DNA of 36,228 nucleotides from Lacticaseibacillus hegangensis (GTDB lineage: Bacteria; Bacillota; Bacilli; Lactobacillales; Lactobacillaceae). Below the pieces are notes generated by a model, which was not told the origin of the DNA, did not search any database, and saw only the letters and a program-made list of their open reading frames with translations. Made by a program: the position numbers and the translations under genes. Each line of letters starts with the position of its first letter. Within the stretch, counting starts at the first letter, position 1. The stretch lies in contig NZ_RHOL01000028.1 in NCBI RefSeq assembly GCF_003946465.1, positions 1-36,228 of the forward strand. Direction: 5' to 3'. Positions 18,500 to 26,748 of this stretch are shown here, piece by piece.

Positions 18500-18662
18500 A
18501 AGCGACCCTTGTGGCCGGTTCACTTTGATCATTTGATCGATGGAGCGTTACGATGTTGGCTGCCATCTTGGTAGGGGCTTTGGCCCTGAGGCCGTCAGGC
18601 TTTGCCGAGTCTAGCTTGAGAGCATCGGGCAACCGGTGTCTCCATCTCAAATGATTTTTTTT
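18500..18662 (+). ncRNA. Structured 3' element after rplQ, probable L17 downstream element (L17DE)
   Basis: A long closing stem pairs ATCATTTGA (18528-18536) and GATGGAG (18539-18545) with CTCCATC (18640-18646) and TCAAATGAT (18647-18655): 16 bp with a 2-base bulge, followed by eight Ts (18655-18662). Inside are CGATG/CATCG with GTT/AAC, CTGCC/GGTAG, GGGC/GCCC and GGC/GCC stems. CCGGTT (18515-18520) is complementary to AACCGG (18631-18636), a possible pseudoknot. Established knowledge: a motif named L17DE is known in 3' UTRs of rplQ operons of lactic acid bacteria. The match here is by position and general fold; I could not run a covariance model. Confidence 0.65.
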
Positions 18663-18675
18663 GTGTCTTCGCTTC

Positions 18676-18712
18676 AACAAAGCCCCTGGCCGGTGTGGCC
18701 GGGGGCTTTGTT
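18676..18712. terminator. Second strong hairpin in the rplQ-MFS gap
   Basis: AACAAAGCCCCTGGCC (18676-18691) pairs with the complementary stretch 18697-18712 over 16 bp with one wobble and a GGTGT loop. The T-tract is weak (CTTTGTT, within the stem). It probably backs up the element upstream and insulates the MFS gene from ribosomal-operon read-through. The rest of the 18464-18787 gap holds a small AAGCG/CGCTT hairpin at the rplQ stop and a candidate promoter for the next gene. Confidence 0.6.
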
Positions 18713-18732
18713 GCGCCAGTGAGGCGGTGCGT

Positions 18733-18762
18733 TTGAAATTTGCGGACAAGAACGGCAAAATA
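18733..18762 (+). promoter_or_regulatory. Candidate promoter of the MFS gene
   Basis: TTGAAA (18733-18738) followed by CAAAAT (18756-18761, spacer 17) or AAAATA (spacer 18). The start codon is 26 bases further on, after AAAGGAGG. The -10 is poor, so the call is tentative. Confidence 0.35.
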
Positions 18763-18787
18763 GACAACATCTAAAGGAGGCGGCGAC

Positions 18788-19972
18788 ATGGGTCACCCAC
18801 AACAATGGCAATTCGGTGCGGCAGCTTACTTATTCAGCGCCAACTTGTTTGTGTTCGGCTCCTCAACGGTCGTGTTTGCCGTTCTGTGGCACATTGCGCT
18901 GGTGACGTCCTCTGGGGCCTGGATGACGTATGCGTCCCTTGCAGGGGCCTTGCCAGCCTTGCTGGTGGCCCCCTTTGCCGGTGTGTGGGCTGACCGGTGG
19001 CGGCGCAACTGGCTGATCATGGGGTCAGCCAGCGGCGTGTCGGCGGCGACATTTGCGCTGGCCTTGGTGTATCTTTCGCACAGCCGCGAGCTGTGGCTGC
19101 TGCTGGCCATTTCAGCGATTCGCTCGGTTGGCAACGGCCTGCAGACGCCGGCGGCTAATGCCTTGTTGCCGCAGCTAGTCCCTAAAGACCAAGTCACCCG
19201 GATGAACGGCCTCAACCAAATCGTTCAGTCAGCCATGCTGCTGGTCTCCCCGCTGTTGGCCGGGTACATTCTGAGCGACTTGGGCATGATCTGGATTTTC
19301 ATCGTCGATGCCGGGACTGCACTGCTGGCAGTCCTGTCCCTGGCCACAATCCGGGTGGCAAAAGTGGCTGCGGCGGCGCCGGAACAACATGCCATCCTCG
19401 GCGGGCTGCGTTACGTCAAACAGGTGCCGGCGCTGACTGCGTTTCTGTTGTTCACCGTCGTCGCCTTTGTCCTAATCGCGCCTTCTTCGCAGCTGTCAAC
19501 CCTTTACGTTAACCGGACCTTTGGCCACGGCGTGTGGAACCTGACGTTTAACGAGTTGGCGTGGACGGTCGGGGCGAGCCTCGGCGGGCTGTACATTGCG
19601 CTTCACCAGCACCTGCCTGACAAAATTCGGGTGATCGCGCTGGGAATGGCCGGTTCTGGACTGGCGTTTGCGGCCATGGGCCTGCGGGAGCCATTTTGGC
19701 TATACCTGTTTTTCATGTTTGTCTCGGGCATTTTCTACCCGATTCTGACTGCCGCGCAGACCATTTACATTCAGGAAACCGTGGCACCGCAGATGATGGG
19801 GCGCGTGTTTTCCCTGTGGCAGATTCTCTCAACGGGAATTTATCCCATCGCGATGCTGGGGTACGGCCCGCTGGCCGATCAGATTCCAATCAGCTGGATC
19901 TTTGTGGTCACAGGCTTCCTGCTGGTCGCCGCGGCGTGGGGCTTCAACCGGCGACTGCACCGGCTTGGGTGA
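18788..19972 (+). CDS. Major facilitator superfamily transporter (MFS_3/MefA-like)
   Basis: Cytoplasmic-membrane secondary transporter of 394 residues with about 12 hydrophobic segments. The loop between segments 2 and 3 reads APFAGVWADRWRRNW (about 57-71), the MFS motif A variant (G-x-x-x-D-R-x-R-R). Overall it resembles the drug/macrolide-efflux (MefA/EntS-like) branch. The substrate cannot be inferred from sequence; export of a toxic compound is the family's usual role. It lies between rplQ and the ECF genes, which are often adjacent in lactobacilli, and is isolated by terminators upstream and a new promoter downstream. Confidence 0.8.
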   Translation: MGHPQQWQFGAAAYLFSANLFVFGSSTVVFAVLWHIALVTSSGAWMTYASLAGALPALLVAPFAGVWADRWRRNWLIMGSASGVSAATFALALVYLSHSRELWLLLAISAIRSVGNGLQTPAANALLPQLVPKDQVTRMNGLNQIVQSAMLLVSPLLAGYILSDLGMIWIFIVDAGTALLAVLSLATIRVAKVAAAAPEQHAILGGLRYVKQVPALTAFLLFTVVAFVLIAPSSQLSTLYVNRTFGHGVWNLTFNELAWTVGASLGGLYIALHQHLPDKIRVIALGMAGSGLAFAAMGLREPFWLYLFFMFVSGIFYPILTAAQTIYIQETVAPQMMGRVFSLWQILSTGIYPIAMLGYGPLADQIPISWIFVVTGFLLVAAAWGFNRRLHRLG

Positions 19973-20004
19973 GTGACTGGACTGCGGCGATGGCAGGAAA
20001 AATA

Positions 20005-20013
20005 TGTTATCAT
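20005..20013 (+). promoter_or_regulatory. Extended -10 promoter of the ECF operon
   Basis: TGTTATCAT fits the extended -10 pattern TGnTATnnT. A second TATCAT lies 5 bases further on (20013-20018). No good -35 box is seen. It lies 59 bases before ecfA1. Confidence 0.5.
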
Positions 20014-20071
20014 ATCATAGTTATGCAAGACGCCGAGAATCCCATGGCGCTGCGCAAAGGAGGACGGACCA

Positions 20072-20908
20072 ATGACGGTTGCAATCGACATTCAACACTT
20101 AAATTACCGCTACCCAGATGCCGAAAAGCCGGCTTTAAAGGACGTCAGCCTGACGATTGCGCAGGGCGAGTGGGTTGCCATCATCGGCCACAATGGTTCG
20201 GGCAAGAGTACGCTAGCCAAAAACATCAACGGGCTGCTGGCACCCGGCTCCGGTCAGGTGACCGTGGCGGGGATGCCGCTGACTGAGGAAAATGTCTGGA
20301 AAATCCGCGAAAAAGTCGGGATTGTGTTCCAAAATCCTGACAATCAGTTTGTCGGGGCAACTGTCCAAGACGATGTTGCGTTTGGTCTGGAAAATCGCGC
20401 CGTCCCGCGCCCGGAAATGGTGACACGAGTTCACGACGCGCTGGCTCAGGTCAACATGCTTGAATTTGCCACGCGTGAGCCTGCCCGCCTGTCTGGGGGC
20501 CAAAAGCAGCGGGTCGCGATTGCCGGCATCATTGCGCAGCGGCCGGACATCATCATTTTGGATGAGGCGACTTCGATGCTTGATCCGGCTGGCCGCGCTG
20601 AGGTGCTGGCCCTGATCCAGGAGCTGCAGGCACAATCTAAGATGACCGTGGTGTCCATCACGCACGACGTCGACGAGGCTGCCTCGGCGGATCGGGTCAT
20701 TTTGCTCAACGATGGCGAAGTGGTCGAGCAGGGAACGCCGGCCGAGATTTTCACCCATGGCGAGGAGCTTTTGCACCTAGGGCTGGACGTCCCGTACCCG
20801 GAGCGGCTGAAGGCGGCGCTGCGGCGGCGCGGCGTCGCAATGCCGGACCGTTATCTTGATCAGGAAGGGCTGGTGAAGTACCTGTGGACATTACATTCGA
20901 CCATGTGA
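20072..20908 (+). CDS. ecfA1: ECF transporter ATPase EcfA1
   Basis: One of two ATPases energising the shared energy-coupling factor (ECF) vitamin/metal importers. The 278-residue product has Walker [10 protein letters not shown] (39-47), Q-loop FQNPDNQF (about 86-93), signature LSGGQKQR (140-147), and Walker B with catalytic glutamate IIILDE (160-165). The gene is followed by ecfA2 (25-base overlap) and ecfT, the group-II ECF arrangement in which many substrate-binding S components encoded elsewhere share one module. No S component is in the window. An AAAGGAGG site precedes the ATG. Confidence 0.95.
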   Translation: MTVAIDIQHLNYRYPDAEKPALKDVSLTIAQGEWVAIIGHNGSGKSTLAKNINGLLAPGSGQVTVAGMPLTEENVWKIREKVGIVFQNPDNQFVGATVQDDVAFGLENRAVPRPEMVTRVHDALAQVNMLEFATREPARLSGGQKQRVAIAGIIAQRPDIIILDEATSMLDPAGRAEVLALIQELQAQSKMTVVSITHDVDEAASADRVILLNDGEVVEQGTPAEIFTHGEELLHLGLDVPYPERLKAALRRRGVAMPDRYLDQEGLVKYLWTLHSTM

Positions 20909-21750
20909 GCTTCACCTACCAGGCGGGGACGCCGTTTGCCGGCGACGGCCTGAAAGACATTACGACTACGATCAGGGATGGCAGTTACACCGCCATCATC
21001 GGCCACACCGGCTCGGGCAAAAGCACGCTGCTCCAGCACCTCAACGCGCTGCTCAAGCCGACCGCCGGCACCGTCACCATCGGCGATCGCGTGATCACGA
21101 GTGAAACCAACAATAAGAATTTGAAGCCGATTCGCCAGCAGGTGGGGATGGTGTTTCAGTTTGCCGAAAATCAACTGTTTGAACAAACAGTGGCCAAGGA
21201 CATCGCTTTTGGGCCCGAAAATTTTGGGGTGCCAAGTGCCGAAGCCGAAAAGCAGGCGGCTGCCATGGTCGACCTGGTCGGCTTACCGCAAGCCGTGCTT
21301 GAACAGTCGCCGTTTGATTTGTCCGGCGGCCAGATGCGCCGCGTGGCCATCGCGGGCGTGCTGGCGATGAAGCCGACGGTGCTGGTCCTTGACGAGCCGA
21401 CCGCCGGCCTTGATCCGGCTGGCCGCAATGACATGATGAAGATGTTTCAAAGGCTGCATGAAAAGCAAGGCATGACCATTGTGCTGGTCACGCACCAAAT
21501 GGATGACGTGGCCGATTACGCCGATCATGTGCTCGTGATGGATGAGGGCCACTTGATCAAGGAAGGCACACCGCGGGAGATTTTTCAAAGTGAGCAGTGG
21601 CTGGCGGATCATCAGCTCGGACTGCCCAAGACGGCGGCCATGGCCCGTGATTTGACCAAGCAGGGGTTCCATTTTGACCCACTGCCCCTGACTACTGACG
21701 AGCTGGCCGACCAGTTGGCCAAGCAGATTGGAGGCGGCGCGCATGACTAA
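20884..21750 (+). CDS. ecfA2: ECF transporter ATPase EcfA2
   Basis: Second ATPase of the ECF module, forming a heterodimer with EcfA1. The 288-residue product has Walker [10 protein letters not shown] (40-48), Q-loop [10 protein letters not shown] (typical of EcfA2), signature LSGGQMRR and Walker [13 protein letters not shown]. It starts with GTG at 20884 inside the end of ecfA1; a later start would remove the conserved [15 protein letters not shown] strand. Translational coupling to ecfA1 is likely. Confidence 0.95.
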   Translation: MDITFDHVSFTYQAGTPFAGDGLKDITTTIRDGSYTAIIGHTGSGKSTLLQHLNALLKPTAGTVTIGDRVITSETNNKNLKPIRQQVGMVFQFAENQLFEQTVAKDIAFGPENFGVPSAEAEKQAAAMVDLVGLPQAVLEQSPFDLSGGQMRRVAIAGVLAMKPTVLVLDEPTAGLDPAGRNDMMKMFQRLHEKQGMTIVLVTHQMDDVADYADHVLVMDEGHLIKEGTPREIFQSEQWLADHQLGLPKTAAMARDLTKQGFHFDPLPLTTDELADQLAKQIGGGAHD

Positions 21751-22537
21751 ACTCTTGCTTGGCCGCTATCTGCCTGGCGACTCCTGGGTCCACAAGTTGG
21801 ATCCCCGCACGAAACTGATGGCCAGTTTTTACTACATCGGGATCATATTTCTCGCCAACAACTGGCAGACTTACCTGCTGATGTTTGTCGCGACCATGGT
21901 GATGGTTGCGGCCTCCAAGATCAAGCTCGGGTTTTTCCTGCGCGGCGTGCGGCCGATGATTTGGCTGATTCTGTTCACCGTGATGCTGCAGGTGTTCTTC
22001 ACTAAAGGCGGGACCACGTACTGGTCCTGGGGCTGGCTGGCCATCACGCAGTATGGGCTGACCAACGGGGCGTTCATCTTCATGCGCTTCGTCTTGATCA
22101 TTTTCGTCTCCACGCTGCTCACACTGACCACGCAGCCGCTGTCCTTGGCGGACGCGGTCGAATCGCTGCTCAAACCGCTGCGGGTGCTGCACGTGCCGGT
22201 CACCGAACTGGCGCTGGTGCTGCAGATCGCGTTGCGGTTCGTCCCGACGCTGATGGATCAAACGACGAAGATTATGAACGCGCAGCGCGCCCGCGGGGTC
22301 GATTTTGGCACCGGCAATCTGTTTCAGCAGATGAAGGCCGTGGTGCCGCTGCTGATTCCGCTGTTCGTTGACAGCTTCGGCATTGCCGAGGACCTGGCGA
22401 CGGCGATGGACGCCCGCGGGTATCAAGGCGGGGACGGCCGCACCAAGTTTCGCGTGCTGCAGTACCATCAGAAGGACATTTTTGCCGGGCTGGTGATGGT
22501 CGTTTTGACCGTCAGCCTGGTCTTCATGAGAGCATAG
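21743..22537 (+). CDS. ecfT: ECF transporter transmembrane subunit EcfT
   Basis: Membrane scaffold that links the ATPases to interchangeable S components. The 264-residue product has several hydrophobic segments and two coupling-helix ARG motifs, A183-R184-G185 (QRARG) and A224-R225-G226 (MDARG), which touch the ATPases. Start: ATG at 21743, overlapping the ecfA2 stop by 8 bases, with GGAGGCGG upstream. The in-frame TTG at 21728 lies before the ribosome binding site and is not used. Confidence 0.93.
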   Translation: MTKLLLGRYLPGDSWVHKLDPRTKLMASFYYIGIIFLANNWQTYLLMFVATMVMVAASKIKLGFFLRGVRPMIWLILFTVMLQVFFTKGGTTYWSWGWLAITQYGLTNGAFIFMRFVLIIFVSTLLTLTTQPLSLADAVESLLKPLRVLHVPVTELALVLQIALRFVPTLMDQTTKIMNAQRARGVDFGTGNLFQQMKAVVPLLIPLFVDSFGIAEDLATAMDARGYQGGDGRTKFRVLQYHQKDIFAGLVMVVLTVSLVFMRA

Positions 22538-22543
22538 AACGTT

Positions 22544-22568
22544 GCCTCGCCGCGGTGCGAGGCTTTTT
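22544..22568 (+). terminator. Terminator-like hairpin between ecfT and truA
   Basis: GCCTCGC (22544-22550) pairs perfectly with GCGAGGC (22557-22563) around a 6-base loop, followed by five Ts (22564-22568). The truA ribosome binding site AGGAG begins one base later. No other promoter is evident for truA, so partial read-through is likely. Confidence 0.75.
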
Positions 22569-22579
22569 AGGAGAATATC

Positions 22580-23323
22580 GTGACCCACTTCAAACTGACG
22601 TTAGCCTATGACGGCACCAATTTTGCCGGGTATCAAATTCAGCCGCACCAGCGCACGGTCCAAGGCGTGTTGCAGAAAGCTCTGGGCAAGATGGCCAAGG
22701 TCGATTCAATTCACATTGACGGCTCCGGGCGCACCGATTCTGGGGTGCACGCTTTGGGCCAGGTGGTGTCGTTTGACTACCCGGGGGAGATTCCGGCGCG
22801 GGCCATGCGGCTTGCGATGAACTCGCTGATGCCGCTAGACATTGAGATCCTGGACGCGGAAATTGTGCCGGCTGATTTTCATGCGCGCTATTCAGCCAAG
22901 GGCAAACGGTACCTGTACCGCGTGGCGCGCGGCCGCTTCACCGACCCGTTCAAGCGGCTGTATACGGGGCACTACCCGTATGGCCTTGACGTCGACCGGA
23001 TCCGCACGGCGCTGAAGGACGTCGTCGGCACCCATGACTTTACCAGCTTTGCGGCTAGCGGCGGGGTGATCGAGGATAAAGTGCGGACGATTTACGAGGC
23101 CACGGTGCAAGACGACCAGCCGAACAACGAGTTGGTATTTGAGTTTTACGGCAACGGCTTTTTGTACAACATGGTGCGCATCATTGTGGCGACGCTGCTG
23201 GAAATCGGCAACGGCCGCCGCGACGTGCATGATTTTCTGCGGTTGTACGAGGTCAAAGACCGCCAGCAGGCGCGCGGCACGGCACCCGCCTCGGGGCTGT
23301 ACCTGAAAGAAGTCTATTACTAG
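22580..23323 (+). CDS. truA: tRNA pseudouridine(38-40) synthase TruA
   Basis: Converts uridines 38-40 of the tRNA anticodon stem to pseudouridine. The 247-residue product has the catalytic motif [15 protein letters not shown] with the nucleophilic aspartate D53. The C-terminal [21 protein letters not shown] segment is also typical. It starts with GTG at 22580 after AGGAG. Its place after ecfT and before rplM-rpsI is common in Firmicutes. Confidence 0.95.
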   Translation: MTHFKLTLAYDGTNFAGYQIQPHQRTVQGVLQKALGKMAKVDSIHIDGSGRTDSGVHALGQVVSFDYPGEIPARAMRLAMNSLMPLDIEILDAEIVPADFHARYSAKGKRYLYRVARGRFTDPFKRLYTGHYPYGLDVDRIRTALKDVVGTHDFTSFAASGGVIEDKVRTIYEATVQDDQPNNELVFEFYGNGFLYNMVRIIVATLLEIGNGRRDVHDFLRLYEVKDRQQARGTAPASGLYLKEVYY

Positions 23324-23399
23324 CGCTTTTGGGGTGGACGAAAGCTTTGCGATGCCGTACACTTAAGCGCATGTTTCGGTTATTGCAGGGGAGTTACCG

Positions 23400-23428
23400 T
23401 TGACTTTATCGCGGATTTTTGATAAGGT
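23400..23428 (+). promoter_or_regulatory. Promoter of rplM-rpsI
   Basis: TTGACT (23400-23405), 17-base spacer, TAAGGT (23423-23428). The predicted start is near 23435, giving a leader of about 77 bases. Confidence 0.65.
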
Positions 23429-23437
23429 AGTCGCTGG

Positions 23438-23485
23438 TATTGTTTGCCCCACAATAAGCCCCGGAAACTTATAAGGTGTCAAACA
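23438..23485 (+). promoter_or_regulatory. Probable L13 ribosomal-protein leader
   Basis: TGTTTG (23441-23446) pairs with CAAACA (23480-23485) and encloses the hairpin ATAAG (23454-23458)/CTTAT (23468-23472). An alternative hairpin, TATTGT (23438-23443)/ACAATA (23451-23456), excludes both. Established knowledge: Firmicutes rplM mRNAs carry a conserved L13 leader thought to mediate feedback by L13. Position and nested stems fit; no covariance search was possible. Confidence 0.6.
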
Positions 23486-23511
23486 GCACAGAATATTGGA
23501 GGAAACAAATC

Positions 23512-23958
23512 GTGCGTACAACATATTTGGCTAAGCCAGGTGAGATCGAACGCAAGTGGGTCGTTATCGACGCCACTGATATCAGCCTTGGCCGTTTGGC
23601 TTCAACCGTTGCAACTATCTTGCGCGGCAAGAACAAGCCGACCTACACCCCGAACGTTGACGTTGGTGACAACGTGATCGTGATCAATGCAGCTAAGCTT
23701 AAGCTGACTGGGCGCAAGGCGAGCGACAAGATCTACTACCATCACTCACAGCATCCAGGTGGCTTGAAGCATGAAGTCGCTGGTGATCTCCTTAAGAACG
23801 ACCCGGCTCGTCTGGTCGAATACGCGGTCAAGAAGATGCTGCCAACCAAGAATACTCTTGGCCACCAGCAATTCCTGAAGCTTCACGTTTATGCTGGGGA
23901 AGAACACCCTCACGAAGCGCAGAAGCCTGAAGTACTCGACATCAAGAACCTAATTTAA
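23512..23958 (+). CDS. rplM: 50S ribosomal protein L13
   Basis: L13 is an early 23S rRNA binder. The 148-residue product starts [23 protein letters not shown] and contains the conserved [17 protein letters not shown] (about 35-51) and the [27 protein letters not shown] segment. The start is GTG at 23512 after TTGGAGG. An in-frame GTG at 23476 lies inside the leader stem, and its extra 12 residues are not part of L13. Confidence 0.96.
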   Translation: MRTTYLAKPGEIERKWVVIDATDISLGRLASTVATILRGKNKPTYTPNVDVGDNVIVINAAKLKLTGRKASDKIYYHHSQHPGGLKHEVAGDLLKNDPARLVEYAVKKMLPTKNTLGHQQFLKLHVYAGEEHPHEAQKPEVLDIKNLI

Positions 23959-23971
23959 GGAGGACACAACT

Positions 23972-24364
23972 GTGGCAGAAGTAGCATACAGCGGCACAGG
24001 TCGCCGCAAGAATTCCGTTGCCCGGGTCCGCTTGGTTCCTGGCACCGGTAAAATCACGATGAACGGCAAAGACGTTCACGATTACCTTCCGTATGAAAAC
24101 CTGATCCTCGACTTGACTCAGCCGTTCGGTATTACCGAAACGACCGGTTCATACGATGTTCTGGTTAACGTTAACGGCGGCGGGTTCACCGGCCAGGCCG
24201 GCGCAACTCGTCACGGCATCGCTCGCGCACTTTTGACTGTCGACCCGGATTTCCGTGGCCCACTCAAGCGTGCTGGCATGCTCACCCGTGACCCACGGAT
24301 GAAGGAACGTAAGAAGTACGGTTTGAAGAAAGCCCGCAAGGCGAGCCAGTTCTCAAAGCGTTAA
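23972..24364 (+). CDS. rpsI: 30S ribosomal protein S9
   Basis: S9 reaches the P-site tRNA with its C-terminal SKR tail. The 130-residue product contains [23 protein letters not shown] (about 6-28) and ends [16 protein letters not shown], the universal S9 end. It starts with GTG at 23972 with AAGGAGG overlapping the rplM stop. Confidence 0.97.
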   Translation: MAEVAYSGTGRRKNSVARVRLVPGTGKITMNGKDVHDYLPYENLILDLTQPFGITETTGSYDVLVNVNGGGFTGQAGATRHGIARALLTVDPDFRGPLKRAGMLTRDPRMKERKKYGLKKARKASQFSKR

Positions 24365-24393
24365 TCTTTCGGTCATCACACACGAATACAACG

Positions 24394-24422
24394 AAGCGAC
24401 TCTCATCAGAGAGCCGCTTTTT
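24394..24422 (+). terminator. Terminator of rplM-rpsI
   Basis: AAGCG-A-CTCTC (24394-24404) pairs with GAGAG-C-CGCTT (24409-24419) with one mismatch and an ATCA loop, followed by a T-run (24418-24422). It lies 30 bases after rpsI and points towards the convergent gntR gene. Confidence 0.85.
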
Positions 24423-24488
24423 GTATTTATACGCTAAAAATGGTGAGCTAGGACATTTGCCCAATTCTCTGAACTCGCAGGCTTATTG

Positions 24489-25211
24489 TCAGAGCATTGG
24501 CCGCTCCGGGTGGTACACCACAATTGACCCCTTGTCATACCGGTTGCGGGTGAATGAATACTCGAACGGGGTGCCATCCGCCAACGAGACAATCTGCTCG
24601 ACTTCCAGCATTGGGGTGTCAGAGACGGCGTCGAGGTAGCGCCGGTCGTAAGCATTGGGCTGCGCGGCGCGGATAATGCGGTAGGCGGCCCCGATGGTTT
24701 CGCCGAGTTCCTCATGCATGTAGTGGTAAATCGAGTGGTGCAGCACGCCTTTGTTCAGTCCTGGCACTACCTTGACTGGCATGATGGAATGCTCGATCTT
24801 CCAAGGCGTGCCGTCCACGATGCGCAGGCGCACAAAATCGTACACTGCGTCTGCAATGGCCAGGTTCAGATTTTCCTGCTCCTTGGCGTCGGGGAGGCGG
24901 ACATCATAGTCGATGACCTCACTAGTCACGGTGTGGCCGCGCATCAACTCGGTGGTGCCGACGTACTGGTCCACTGTGGCGTCAAATTTGGATAACAGGT
25001 TGATGTTTTGCTTCACGTACGTCCCGGAGCCCTGTTTGCTGTAGATCAAGCCTTCGTTGATCAGCAGGTCCAGGGCTTTTTGAATGGTCACGCGACTGGT
25101 TTTGAACATTTTAGCCAGTGACACCTGATCTGGCAGTGGGGCGTCGCTAGTGTACTCGCCGCGCATGATTTGGGCTTTTAATTGCTTACCGATCTCAATA
25201 TATTTTGCCAT
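24489..25211 (-). CDS. GntR/HutC-family transcriptional regulator
   Basis: DNA-binding regulator of 240 residues. The N-terminal winged helix-turn-helix (about 1-68) includes LPDQVSLAKMFKTSRVTIQKALDLLINEGLIYSKQGSGTYV. The C-terminal UTRA domain (about 90-230) normally binds a sugar phosphate or similar ligand. It is divergent from the GH1/EIIC genes, so it probably represses them until phosphorylated beta-glucoside accumulates; this role is inferred. Start: ATG at 25211 with GGAGGG upstream. The TTG at 25226 lies within the ribosome binding site region and is rejected. Confidence 0.88.
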   Translation of the reverse strand: MAKYIEIGKQLKAQIMRGEYTSDAPLPDQVSLAKMFKTSRVTIQKALDLLINEGLIYSKQGSGTYVKQNINLLSKFDATVDQYVGTTELMRGHTVTSEVIDYDVRLPDAKEQENLNLAIADAVYDFVRLRIVDGTPWKIEHSIMPVKVVPGLNKGVLHHSIYHYMHEELGETIGAAYRIIRAAQPNAYDRRYLDAVSDTPMLEVEQIVSLADGTPFEYSFTRNRYDKGSIVVYHPERPML

Positions 25212-25244
25212 TTGTCTACCCTCCAAAAAAGCGCTGTCATCGAG

Positions 25245-25253
25245 ACTATAACA
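25245..25253 (-). promoter_or_regulatory. Extended -10 promoter of the gntR gene
   Basis: On the minus strand TGTTATAGT fits TGnTATnnT. A TTGACT (complement near 25274-25279) lies upstream but at 22-base spacing. Transcription would start about 30 bases before the ATG. Confidence 0.55.
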
Positions 25254-25294
25254 CCTTTCTGAAAATTTGGATAGTCAACTGTGCTAATTCATCT

Positions 25295-25323
25295 TTGCCA
25301 AAGGTGCCAAAGGCAGTTATATT
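25295..25323 (+). promoter_or_regulatory. Promoter of the beta-glucoside genes with tandem repeat operator candidate
   Basis: TTGCCA (25295-25300), 17-base spacer, TATATT (25318-25323). The 9-base word TGCCAAAGG is repeated in tandem (25296-25304 and 25305-25313), covering the -35 box and spacer. This is a natural place for a repressor, possibly the adjacent GntR protein. GntR/HutC proteins usually bind inverted repeats, so direct repeats would be atypical. Confidence 0.6.
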
Positions 25324-25341
25324 GCACGGTGGAGGTAGGAC

Positions 25342-26718
25342 ATGACAACACTAAGCAAAGATTTCCTGTGGGGCAATTCGACCTCAAGCATGCAAACTGA
25401 AGGCGCTTGGAACGCGGATGGCAAGGGGCCATCCGTTTATGACATCAAAAAGGCGGGTCCCGACAGCTCGGATTGGAAAGATGCCATCGACGAGTACCAC
25501 CGCTACCCGGAAGACGTTGACTGGATGGCCAAGATGAACATGAACTGCTACCGGTTCCAGATTTCTTGGAGCCGGGTCTGCCCGGAAGGCGACGGGCCGT
25601 TCAACGAGGCGGGGATCGCGTTTTACGACCGGCTGATCGACGAGCTGCTCGCGCACAACATCCAGCCGATGATCTGCTTGTACCACTTCGACATGCCGCT
25701 GAGTCTGGCAAAACGCTACAACGGGTTTGTTTCCCGCGAAGTGGTCGACGCGTTCGTCCGCTACGGCGAGGAAATGGTCAAACGCTTTGCCGGCAAGGTC
25801 AAGTACTGGATCACGTTCAACGAGCACAACTGCTTTACGTATGATCCAGGCCTGGACAGCGGCGGCAACCTCACCGCGCCGCGCGACATCCGCACGCTGT
25901 ACGCGATGAGCCACCACACCTTGCTGGCGCACGCGCGCATCACGTCCTTCATCCGGAAGAATTACCCGGATTTGAAGCTCGGCGGCATGCTGGCGTACGC
26001 AGAGGTGTATCCGAGCACCTCGGATCCCGAGGATGTTGAAGCGACGCGGCGGATCGATGAGTTTGTGAACAACAACTACCTGGATGTGTTCACGAGCGGC
26101 CATTACTCGCCGGAGGTCTTGCACTTCATGAGGGCAAACGGGCTGATGGATTTGATCCAGCCCGGCGACCTCGAGACGCTGGCTCAGACGACTAGCGATT
26201 TCATCGCGTTCAGCTACTATGCCTCCTCTGCTATCGACCACACGAAGATCGACCCAAGTTCGGCGGTCAACTGGTGGTTCACGCAAGGCACGGTGCCCAA
26301 CCCGCACCTGAAGGCTAGCGAGTGGGGCTGGCAGATTGATCCGACCGGGTTCAAAAACGTGCTGGCCAAAATCTGGACCCGTACCGGCCTGCCGGTGTTT
26401 CCCATTGAAAACGGTCTGGGGGTGCGCGAGCACTGGGATGGCAAGCACCCGATCGATGACGATTACCGCATCCAGTATCACCGCGCGCACATTCAGGCGC
26501 TCAAGGACGCGGTGAGCGATTACGGGGTGAAGGTCTTGGGTTACTTAGGCTGGGGCTTGATCGATATCCCCAGCTCGAAAGGAGATGTCGCCAAGCGGTA
26601 CGGTGCGGTTTACGTGAACCGCACGAATCACGAGCTCCTAGATCTGCGCCGCGTACCGAAGCGCAGTTTTGCTTGGTTCCAGAAGGCTTATGGTTCCAAC
26701 GGTGAGGATTTGGATTAA
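25342..26718 (+). CDS. 6-phospho-beta-glucosidase, glycoside hydrolase family 1
   Basis: Hydrolyses phosphorylated beta-glucosides such as cellobiose 6-phosphate after PTS uptake, in the cytoplasm. The 458-residue TIM barrel has acid/base E161 (TFNEHN; enzymes with NEH or NEP both occur) and nucleophile E356 (PIENGLG). S411, K418 and Y420 (S-x6-K-x-Y in SSKGDVAKRYG) are the phosphate-binding residues that mark 6-phospho enzymes over plain beta-glucosidases. The aglycone specificity is not known. It is followed after 30 bases by a PTS EIIC gene. Start ATG after GGAGG. Confidence 0.9.
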   Translation: MTTLSKDFLWGNSTSSMQTEGAWNADGKGPSVYDIKKAGPDSSDWKDAIDEYHRYPEDVDWMAKMNMNCYRFQISWSRVCPEGDGPFNEAGIAFYDRLIDELLAHNIQPMICLYHFDMPLSLAKRYNGFVSREVVDAFVRYGEEMVKRFAGKVKYWITFNEHNCFTYDPGLDSGGNLTAPRDIRTLYAMSHHTLLAHARITSFIRKNYPDLKLGGMLAYAEVYPSTSDPEDVEATRRIDEFVNNNYLDVFTSGHYSPEVLHFMRANGLMDLIQPGDLETLAQTTSDFIAFSYYASSAIDHTKIDPSSAVNWWFTQGTVPNPHLKASEWGWQIDPTGFKNVLAKIWTRTGLPVFPIENGLGVREHWDGKHPIDDDYRIQYHRAHIQALKDAVSDYGVKVLGYLGWGLIDIPSSKGDVAKRYGAVYVNRTNHELLDLRRVPKRSFAWFQKAYGSNGEDLD

Positions 26719-26748
26719 GTCATTTAGTGAAAGATTGGAGGAAAGAAC

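Noticed and set aside
18500-18662. T-box, SRP RNA or 6S RNA identity for the post-rplQ element
   Set aside because: It lacks the T-box core word and the SRP tetraloop helix, and its position after rplQ fits L17DE better.
18480-18790. Minus-strand frames across the rplQ-MFS gap
   Set aside because: They run through two strong hairpins and have no convincing start or homology; the region is better explained as structured RNA and terminators.
21692-22588. 298-codon minus-strand frame over ecfT
   Set aside because: ecfT on the plus strand has clear membrane segments and ARG motifs; the antisense product is His/Gln/Arg-rich noise.
25384-26490. 368-codon antisense frame over the GH1 gene
   Set aside because: Same cause; the plus-strand frame has all catalytic and phosphate-binding residues.
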